Part shown: positions 44,564-50,006 of the stretch, in pieces
How the letters are laid out: each line of letters opens with the position of its first letter
Position numbering within the stretch: position 1 is the stretch's first letter
Assembly (NCBI GenBank): GCA_024234995.1
Contig: JACKNF010000006.1
Span: 124,001 to 188,000 of the forward strand
Direction of reading: 5' to 3'
DNA length: 64,000 nt
Source of the DNA: Gammaproteobacteria bacterium
GTDB lineage: Bacteria; Pseudomonadota; Gammaproteobacteria; Competibacterales; Competibacteraceae
Translations under genes and position numbers: made by a program
The notes under the pieces: generated by a model
What the model was told of the DNA's origin: nothing
The model's input: only the letters and a program-made list of their open reading frames with translations
Databases searched by the model: none

Positions 44564-45604
44564 ATGAGCACAGGTCTAAACAAAGTTATGGAAATTCACC
44601 AACAGGTTATAAGTAACGGATTTACAAAAGAAAAAGGGCAGGGATTTAACTACTATGCAGTTTCAAATTTGCGCGGAGGAGTGGGGAAGTCATCTATTGC
44701 TTTCAATTTGGCTTATGAAATGTCGCGGATATGGCCCCTATTGACTGCTGATGTTTGCCCACAGCGTAATTTCACCGAGATGCTATTGGGGGATGAGCGA
44801 CCCAAAGTAGATATTTATGATGCTTTGAAACCAGTGATATTAGGCGCTGCATTCGGCGATTCACCTAAAGACCTGAGCTATAACATTTCACAACACTGTG
44901 ACCACTTCAAAGGAGGAAAGGGCGCATTTACGATCCCAGGAAACCAAGAATTATTTGCATTCCCGTCGTTGCTCTATCAACAATTAAACACTGCTTATTC
45001 TCAACAGAATAAAACAGCAGTTAGTAGGCTTCTGCATGGATTAAAAACCATCATTGATGATGAGGTGAAAAGCAGGCAGGTGCAAAAGGTGCTCGTAGAT
45101 ACTAGCCCTTTCTATGCTGGAGGAACCCACCTTGCTTGGTGTGCGGTTGACGCATTAATTGTTCCAGTGCGGGTTGATGAGCACTCGCTAGAGTCTCTTG
45201 AGTTGTTATTCAAGCAACTCGCCGTCCCTACTAGGGATTTCCAGGTTTGGAATGAACGTGCTGGCGGGCTTGGGGTTCCAAAAATTGCTGCAATAGTAAT
45301 GACAATGGTGGGATCAAAGAGTCAGAAAGCAGCTACCCCTGACAGTGCATCCAAAATGTATATTGAACGTGCTGTGACCCTAGCAGAACAACATGCAACG
45401 CTTTTTGCACATAATGATCCAAGCGATGCCTTCGTTATCACTGACGACTTTCATTCAGCGGGACGCATATCGGGCGCTCAACGCATCCCCATCTCTGAGT
45501 TGCGAGTTGGAAAGTTCCATACTGTAGAAGGGCGGCGCTTGCAGGTAAATTCTTCCGCAGAGCGATACAAGAAGCAGCTCAAGTACCTAGCTTCTATGAT
45601 CTAA
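44564..45604 (+). CDS. ParA/MinD-like P-loop ATPase (transposon passenger)
   Basis: This 346-residue protein has a deviant Walker A motif (SNLRGGVGKSSIAFNLA; Arg replaces the first Lys of the KGGVGKT pattern) at about residues 34-50, a switch-I-like TADVCPQRN and a Walker B-like VLVDTSPFYAGGTH followed by DALIVPVRVDEHSLESL, as in ParA partition ATPases. The C-terminal 90 residues do not resemble ParB or other known partners. It has its own promoter and a hairpin terminator after the stop. ParA proteins use ATP-driven DNA binding to position cargo. In this transposon it may influence target choice or maintenance, but that is speculation. Confidence 0.8.
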   Translation: MSTGLNKVMEIHQQVISNGFTKEKGQGFNYYAVSNLRGGVGKSSIAFNLAYEMSRIWPLLTADVCPQRNFTEMLLGDERPKVDIYDALKPVILGAAFGDSPKDLSYNISQHCDHFKGGKGAFTIPGNQELFAFPSLLYQQLNTAYSQQNKTAVSRLLHGLKTIIDDEVKSRQVQKVLVDTSPFYAGGTHLAWCAVDALIVPVRVDEHSLESLELLFKQLAVPTRDFQVWNERAGGLGVPKIAAIVMTMVGSKSQKAATPDSASKMYIERAVTLAEQHATLFAHNDPSDAFVITDDFHSAGRISGAQRIPISELRVGKFHTVEGRRLQVNSSAERYKKQLKYLASMI

Positions 45605-45615
45605 TGAAGATCATC

Positions 45616-45636
45616 GGAGCGGCAGTGCGCCGCTCC
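45616..45636 (+). terminator. Hairpin after ParA-like gene
   Basis: The stem GGAGCGGC (45616-45623) pairs with GCCGCTCC (45629-45636) around a 5-base loop. There is no T-tract, so it may need Rho or act only as an mRNA stabiliser. It sits 12 bases after the stop and just inside the right transposon end. Confidence 0.6.
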
Positions 45637-45653
45637 ACACCCTTGTGCGCTTG

Positions 45654-45797
45654 CTACATAATGCCGCAACTGTCTTCTGCTATGACATTGTAGCTATTCA
45701 ATTCCTTAGGGAAGCTCCCTTGGACTGGACGTATTGGCCCGCACTCTTGTTCAGGGCTTAGCTGAAAAACATTTCCTTCTATCAATGCGAGTTCCAT
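45654..45797 (-). pseudogene. Integron cassette gene truncated by the IS1595-type transposon
   Basis: A minus-strand ATG at 45797 begins MELALIEGNVFQLSPEQE, running into IRPVQGSFPKELN and on to CGIM. The last codons and the stop come from the inverted repeat of the transposon at 45666-45641. The start lies just after attC site C, where a cassette gene is expected. The original gene is therefore cut after about 43 codons. No matching continuation is recognised on the other side of the transposon (42595 and below). Confidence 0.55.
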
Positions 45798-45809
45798 ATG
45801 CTTTTGTAG

Positions 45810-45929
45810 CCCTAACGCCTTGATAACCGGCGCCATACTCAGAGCGCCTTTTTGTGCAACAATGAAGCGCAGCGGAATGCACAAAATGGCGTGGAGAGTA
45901 TGGCGTCCGTGTTTATCAAATTGTTGGGC
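45810..45929 (-). other. attC site C
   Basis: This 120-base palindrome runs from GCCCAAC (45929-45923 in minus orientation) to GTTAGGG (45816-45810). Inner arms include AACACGGACGCCATACTC paired with GAGTATGGCGCCGGTT. It closes the two-gene cassette 45943-46735. Confidence 0.85.
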
Positions 45930-45942
45930 ATTAATCTATAAT

Positions 45943-46200
45943 TCAGCTAAACAACAAGAATATTATCAAGAGTAGGAGTTTTAAAGCAAATAAAGCCACT
46001 ACTAGGGCAACTATTAAATAGAAAATCCCTTTTAAATTATCTGCAAGGCTTGATGCCGCGCGACCAACACCTGAAAAAGGTATTATTTCGTGTATATCTT
46101 CTAACGAGCGAACTAATAAGTTATCTTTTCCGCGCTGGTAGATTTCAAAAGAGAGCGGCACGGCTAACGCCCCAATCACAAATAGTACTATAAATGCCAT
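45943..46200 (-). CDS. Small membrane protein, second gene of a two-gene cassette
   Basis: This 85-residue protein has an N-terminal hydrophobic helix (residues 2-19), a polar middle (QRGKDNLLVRSLEDIHEII) and a long C-terminal helix (about residues 58-84). I do not recognise the family. It begins 4 bases after the stop of gene 46205-46735 and ends 14 bases before attC site C. Both genes are therefore probably in the same cassette and translated from one transcript. Confidence 0.6.
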   Translation of the reverse strand: MAFIVLFVIGALAVPLSFEIYQRGKDNLLVRSLEDIHEIIPFSGVGRAASSLADNLKGIFYLIVALVVALFALKLLLLIIFLLFS

Positions 46201-46204
46201 ACTC

Positions 46205-46735
46205 TTATCCCCTTGCGACCAAAATTAAAACATACCAACCAAGCATCGCTGCCCCAATGGAAAAGTTTAATAACGACAGGATATTTTTCCCTTTTGTGGA
46301 ATCAAATCTGATTGCCTTGGATACTCGTGCCGTAAGCAATGTTGAAAAACTAGCAAAGAGAAACACAGTAAATAATAGTACCCTGCTTTGTTGTATGGCG
46401 TCGTTAGTAAAAGTTTTGGCCAATAAGATAGGGCTAGTCGATTGAATTCCTGAAAATAGATTGATATCTGTGACAAGTTGAAGTGAAAGGCTTGACATAG
46501 TCGCACCCATCGACAGCACGCACAAATCATATCCATGTTTATGATATTGGAACTCTCCAGTAGCCAGATCACCGAACAGAAGTTTAAATAGTATACCTAA
46601 TGTAGATACTAAAAGAATTAACCATGCCTTTGGCTGTAAATCAGCAATCCACCCAAGCCAGGAGAAAGCATACGCCCCTCCAATTGTGAGTGCTGTAGTG
46701 ATTACCAAAGCACCTATTAATTTCCAAATATCCAT
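46205..46735 (-). CDS. Membrane protein, first gene of a two-gene cassette
   Basis: This 176-residue protein has about four predicted transmembrane helices (near residues 5-28, 36-54, 115-135 and 155-174). No conserved motif that I know is visible. It starts 30 bases after attC site B, as expected for a cassette gene read from the integron promoter. Many integron cassettes encode such orphan membrane proteins. Confidence 0.6.
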   Translation of the reverse strand: MDIWKLIGALVITTALTIGGAYAFSWLGWIADLQPKAWLILLVSTLGILFKLLFGDLATGEFQYHKHGYDLCVLSMGATMSSLSLQLVTDINLFSGIQSTSPILLAKTFTNDAIQQSRVLLFTVFLFASFSTLLTARVSKAIRFDSTKGKNILSLLNFSIGAAMLGWYVLILVARG

Positions 46736-46764
46736 AATAATTCTAACAAGCTCGTTTTATTTTT

Positions 46765-46897
46765 GCCCAACGCCAAGGTAAGCGGCATTCAGCATGGAGC
46801 GGTTGCTCGGGCAACAATGGCGAAGCCATGCCCGAGCGAGCGCGGAGTGCTGAACGTCCGAGTGAGCGTAGCGAACGACTTGACCGAATTGTTATAC
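46765..46897 (-). other. attC site B
   Basis: This 133-base palindromic site reads, in cassette orientation, GTATAAC (46897-46891) to GTTGGGC (46771-46765). The arms include TTCGCTACGCTCACTCGGAC near one end and the inner CGGGCATGGCTTCGCCAT hairpin. It closes the cassette of gene 46936-47361. Confidence 0.85.
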
Positions 46898-46935
46898 ATG
46901 TTTCTGGTACCGAGCGTAACTAGATGTCACGGGCG

Positions 46936-47361
46936 TCAGTTTGCCAGCGGAACCCACCAAAGGCCGACCCAACAGATAATAAATGCCATATGACTCCAAA
47001 CATTTGCCCAGCCTGCACGGAATCCAAGTAGCGCAGGAAGAGGGCTCTTAGTCAGAATCTCCACCGTACTCTCTGGTGCAAATTGCTGGCAGAACTCCTC
47101 CAACTCAGCGCTTGCTTCTTTGGAGAAACGAGCGATGCAGTATGCAGTTCCAGCCGACAAAAGATTCTGAATTACGAAAGCCGCAATTATGGGTAATCGT
47201 TGCTTTTGCGGGACATGCTGGACCACTACGCCGATGCCGATGATATTGACAGTCAAGAACACGGTGTAGAACTTTAAGTAGAGGTCCCATACTGTTCGAT
47301 AATTCTGGTTGCGCTCTTCGAACTGTTTCTGTGCCAACCATTCCGCGTTTCCGTTAGACAT
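46936..47361 (-). CDS. Membrane protein of integron cassette 2
   Basis: This 141-residue protein (from ATG 47361, MSNGNAEWLAQKQFEERNQN) has three hydrophobic helices (about residues 30-48, 58-76 and 115-135). The open frame extends 11 codons further to 47394, but these codons lie in attC site A, so the shorter start is preferred. I do not recognise a family. It lies between attC sites A and B. Confidence 0.6.
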   Translation of the reverse strand: MSNGNAEWLAQKQFEERNQNYRTVWDLYLKFYTVFLTVNIIGIGVVVQHVPQKQRLPIIAAFVIQNLLSAGTAYCIARFSKEASAELEEFCQQFAPESTVEILTKSPLPALLGFRAGWANVWSHMAFIICWVGLWWVPLAN

Positions 47362-47378
47362 GACCGTGTCGTTCCCTT

Positions 47379-47449
47379 GTATAACGTCTGACATAACCGG
47401 CGCTGCGCGGCTTCATCGCGCAGCGTCCGTGTTGATGGATGGGTTGGGC
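47379..47449 (-). other. attC site A
   Basis: This 71-base site reads, in cassette orientation, GCCCAAC (47449-47443), then AACACGGACGCTGCGCG paired with CGCGCAGCGCCGGTT, and ends in GTTATAC (47385-47379). Arms and cores are clear, and size and structure match classic attC sites. The stop codon of cassette 1 gene lies 2 bases before its first core. Confidence 0.9.
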
Positions 47450-47450
47450 T

Positions 47451-47960
47451 TCACTGCGCTGGCCATACAACTGTACCTATTAGGTTCTCTGGCTCAATGA
47501 GGACGACTGCCTTCAGCGCAAGTAGGCGAGCAGACTCAGTTCTTCCGGTACTCAAGTAGCGGCGCAAAGTACCTATTGGGTCCTTCGGGTTTGCGTTGAG
47601 TATAGATCGTCCAATCAGGTCAACGCGCCGACCAACGAAATTCAGGGCGTCAGGTGATACACCAAACTTCGGATCGCTAAAATCGACTTCGGCTCTACGT
47701 CTGGGCGGAAACATGCGAGTGGGATTCTCTGTGTAGAAGCTCCAGACGTCGAGGTCTTTTACTCCGTTCTTTCCGTCAAGATAGTGCAAGGCGCCGCCTT
47801 GACACAAGGCGACTGCAAAAAGCCTTGAGGAATACAACACTCCTGTGTCGGGCTTGCGCGCAAAGAACGCAGCGCGGTCTTCGGCAGCTAGCCTACCCAA
47901 GCGACGGAGATCCTTCAATGTGATGGGGACGAGGGAACGTGTCACTGTGAAGCCCAACAT
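47451..47960 (-). CDS. Conserved hypothetical protein of integron cassette 1
   Basis: This protein of 164 to 169 residues has DRAAFFARKPDTGVLYSSRLFAVALCQGGALHYLDG and VGRRVDLIGRSI segments (shown joined only for orientation: key blocks are DRAAFFARKP, LCQGGALHYLDG and VGRRVDLIGRS). I recall similar proteins from cassettes and genomic islands, but no function. The ATG at 47960 overlaps the attI core GTTGGGC. A GTG at 47945 is an alternative start inside the cassette. If the ATG is used, the start codon comes from the integron platform. No signal peptide or membrane helix is visible. Confidence 0.7.
   Translation of the reverse strand: MLGFTVTRSLVPITLKDLRRLGRLAAEDRAAFFARKPDTGVLYSSRLFAVALCQGGALHYLDGKNGVKDLDVWSFYTENPTRMFPPRRRAEVDFSDPKFGVSPDALNFVGRRVDLIGRSILNANPKDPIGTLRRYLSTGRTESARLLALKAVVLIEPENLIGTVVWPAQ
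47952..47958 (-). other. attI recombination core
   Basis: GTTGGGC in minus orientation marks the junction of the integron platform and cassette 1. The 220 bases between it and the integrase start (48180) should hold attI and the cassette promoter. A possible TTGAAA with a weak -10 (TCAAAT) lies near 48000-48030 on the minus strand but is not convincing. A 62-residue open frame there is not supported. Confidence 0.65.
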
Positions 47961-48182
47961 GAAGTAGATGTCATAAATGACGCCTTATTTTACGTCGAAT
48001 TTGACATCTAATCCGGTAAATTTCAATTAACCTATTGATCCATTGAAGCTGTTGTGCGATAACAACAGCACTAACATGCTTAGGCATTGGTTTCAACCTC
48101 TCATGGTCTCTTCGATCTACGTTGCCTCCAGGAAGCAGGTATTTTTGAAGGCGCCACAAGTATAGTACGGCTGAAAGAAATG

Positions 48183-49148
48183 ATGGATGTCAAACCAAAG
48201 TTGCTTGATCAGATCCGCGACAAAATTCGTCTCAAACATTACAGTATTCGTACCGAGCAAGCCTATATTGATTGGAGTAGACGCTACATTCTGTATCACA
48301 ACAAGCGTCATCCAAAAGATATGGGAAAAACCGAGGTCGAACAGTTCCTCACTCACCTGGCGGTGGAACGCAACGTAGCCGCATCGACCCAGAATCAGGC
48401 ACTGAGCGCAATCCTGTTTCTTTACAAAGAGGTCTTGAGGCAAGATATCGGCTGGCTAGACAATATGGAGCACGCCAAACGTCCTGCCCGTTTACCCGTC
48501 GTTCTTACCGCTGCTGAAGTTCGCACGGTCTTGGCACATCTGGAGGGACGCCACCGCCTCATGGCGAATCTGCTTTATGGCGGCGGCTTGCGATTGATGG
48601 AATGCGTCCGCTTGCGAGTAAAAGACCTGGACTTTGAATACCGGCAGATTACGGTGCGCGATGGCAAAGGGCAGAACGACCGGTTGACCATGTTCCCGGA
48701 ATCGGTGATTGAACCCCTTAAAACGCATCTGGCTGACGTCAAAATTATCCATGACCAAGATTTGCGGGATGGCTTTGGCGATGTTTATTTACCCTTCGCG
48801 TTGGCCCGCAAATATTCGAATGCAGGCCGCGAATGGGGCTGGCAGTATGTTTTTCCCGCTTCGAAACGATCCATCGCCCCCCGCTCCGGGATCGAGCGCC
48901 GTCATCACATTCAGGAGCAAACTCTGCAGCGGGCGGTTAAAGAAGCCGTGCGCGCCTCAGGCATCGCCAAGCCGGCATCCTGCCATTCACTACGCCATAG
49001 TTTCGCCACTCATCTGCTCATGTCAGGCTACGACATTCGCACCATCCAGGAATTATTGGGTCATAAAGATGTGAGCACGACCATGATCTATACCCACGTC
49101 CTCAATCGAGGCGGACGAGGCGTTGCCAGCCCATTAGATCAGTTGTAA
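48183..49148 (+). CDS. intI: Integron integrase (IntI-type tyrosine recombinase)
   Basis: This protein of about 321 residues has the catalytic R in GGLRLMECVRLR, HxxR in SCHSLRHSFATHLL and the Tyr nucleophile in TTMIYTHVLNRGG. It also carries the IntI-specific extra segment (DGFGDVYLPFALARKY followed by NAGREWGWQYVFPAS) that separates integron integrases from XerC/D. The N-terminal SAM-like domain has HYSIRTEQAYIDWSRRYI. It recombines attC sites into attI. ATG 48183 (or 48180) is chosen because upstream codons lack similarity. No LexA-type CTG-N10-CAG box was seen near the start. The stop overlaps mobA by 15 bases, tail to tail. Confidence 0.95.
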   Translation: MDVKPKLLDQIRDKIRLKHYSIRTEQAYIDWSRRYILYHNKRHPKDMGKTEVEQFLTHLAVERNVAASTQNQALSAILFLYKEVLRQDIGWLDNMEHAKRPARLPVVLTAAEVRTVLAHLEGRHRLMANLLYGGGLRLMECVRLRVKDLDFEYRQITVRDGKGQNDRLTMFPESVIEPLKTHLADVKIIHDQDLRDGFGDVYLPFALARKYSNAGREWGWQYVFPASKRSIAPRSGIERRHHIQEQTLQRAVKEAVRASGIAKPASCHSLRHSFATHLLMSGYDIRTIQELLGHKDVSTTMIYTHVLNRGGRGVASPLDQL

Positions 49149-49748
49149 TTCCACTTCCAACCGCGCCAATTCCTCCGGCGTATTCACATTGCGGAACAAC
49201 GCCGGCCCATCGGCAAACGCCACCCGCGCTGGTTGATGCCGTTGCAACCAGCGGCCGGCGCCCCCCTGCCCTGCTGCCAGCCACTCTGCTAGATCATCCC
49301 GCAATGCGACTGGTAGCAACGCGAACACCGGTTGCCAACTTCCCTCACCAAACGCCACACTGATTGAAGATCCTCCTTGTTCCAAAGCGGCCCACATCCG
49401 CCGGGCATAGTCCGGTGGCAGCAATGGGGAATCGCAGGGGGCCGTTAGCAAATACGGCGTCTCCGCTGCATCCATCGCCGCCAGCATTCCGGCCAGCGGC
49501 CCTCGAAACTGCATCTGCGGATCATCGCCCACCACCGGGCAACCGAATGCCCGGTAAACGTCTTGGTTGCGATTGGCACTGATCAACAGTGCCGCGACCT
49601 GTGGCCGCAACCGGCGGATGCCGTGCATAATCAGCGGCTCGCCACCCAACAGTAACAATCCTTTGTCCTGTCCTCCCATCCGCTCAGCACGCCCACCGGC
49701 CAGAATGACACCGGTTACGGCAGTTCGGGCATCAATCACCATTGCCAA
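49134..49748 (-). CDS. mobA: Molybdenum cofactor guanylyltransferase
   Basis: This 204-residue enzyme adds GMP to molybdopterin to make bis-MGD, the cofactor of nitrate reductase NarG. The N-terminal nucleotide-binding ILAGGRAERMGGQDKGLL, the GPLAGMLAAMD segment and APCDSPLLPPDYARR (Asp for metal) are typical. It is divergent from the narK-narGHJI block, with moaA at the far end, so cofactor genes flank the enzyme operon. A NarL/NarP-type palindrome lies 30-45 bases upstream of its start. Confidence 0.95.
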   Translation of the reverse strand: MAMVIDARTAVTGVILAGGRAERMGGQDKGLLLLGGEPLIMHGIRRLRPQVAALLISANRNQDVYRAFGCPVVGDDPQMQFRGPLAGMLAAMDAAETPYLLTAPCDSPLLPPDYARRMWAALEQGGSSISVAFGEGSWQPVFALLPVALRDDLAEWLAAGQGGAGRWLQRHQPARVAFADGPALFRNVNTPEELARLEVELQLI

Positions 49749-49777
49749 CTTGCCTCTTTTCCAGGTTTTTTTCGAGT

Positions 49778-49793
49778 TACCTCCAAAGAGGTA
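49778..49793. promoter_or_regulatory. NarL/NarP-type 7-2-7 palindrome, mobA-proximal
   Basis: TACCTCCAAAGAGGTA: two heptamers facing each other with a 2-base gap, fitting the TACYYMT 7-2-7 layout with one mismatch in the first half. It lies 30 bases upstream of the mobA start. Confidence 0.6.
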
Positions 49794-49871
49794 TATCTAA
49801 CATTCCTAATGATCTATATCCGACAATTTAATTTTATTTAATTAAATTATTATCAATTAGTTATAGTTAAT

Positions 49872-49914
49872 TCTTGATCTACCTCGAAAGAGGTATTAAA
49901 CGGATAGATCAAGA
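49872..49914. repeat. Perfect 10-bp inverted repeat around the NarL-type site
   Basis: TCTTGATCTA (49872-49881) and TAGATCAAGA (49905-49914) are perfect inverted arms with a 23-base centre. Each arm includes a TTGAT / ATCAA half-site as used by FNR, but the spacing is far larger than the 4 bases of an FNR box. It could be a protein site or a stem in the leader RNA. Confidence 0.65.
49880..49895. promoter_or_regulatory. NarL/NarP-type 7-2-7 palindrome, narK-proximal
   Basis: TACCTCGAAAGAGGTA has the same heptamers and spacing as the site at 49778. It lies about 112 bases upstream of the narK start, a plausible activator position. It is nested inside the inverted repeat at 49872-49914. Confidence 0.65.
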
Positions 49915-50006
49915 TATTTTTAGAGTAAAAACCTACGGTTATAGTCAAGAATTAGCAGCTAAAAGCAGCGTAGCATCGCTTTGCAGCATAAAAACGAGGT
50001 TTCCAA

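Larger units (their letters stand above)
42595..45666. mobile_element. IS1595-type transposon with passenger genes (ParA-like ATPase and HTH protein)
   Basis: The element is bounded by inverted repeats. The left end, CGGCATTATGTAGC and GTCGCACAAAG, is at 42595-42620. The right end at 45641-45666 reads the same inverted, with 22 of 25 matches. Inside lie a 142-residue protein (+), the transposase (-), a 67-residue HTH protein (+) and a ParA-like ATPase (+). Only 45 bases separate the ATPase stop and terminator from the right end. The 8-base flanks do not match, so there is no clear target duplication. The whole is about 3.07 kb. Confidence 0.75.
41932..49148 (-). mobile_element. Chromosomal integron: integrase gene, attI and a cassette array
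   Basis: An IntI-type integrase (48183-49148, plus strand) is divergent from an array of minus-strand genes. The genes are separated by imperfect palindromes bounded by GTTRRRY / RYYYAAC-like cores (41932-42027, 45810-45929, 46765-46897, 47379-47449) and start from a GTTGGGC core at 47952-47958 (attI). At least four cassettes are seen. The fourth is interrupted by an IS1595-type transposon. The array is between gene 41344-41892 and mobA. Confidence 0.85.

Noticed and set aside
47971..48159. 62-residue frame in the attI region
   Set aside because: No recognisable family and no ribosome site; it lies where attI and the promoter are expected.
49880..49914. FNR box in the narK upstream region
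   Set aside because: TTGAT and ATCAA half-sites are present but too far apart for the 4-base spacing of an FNR site.
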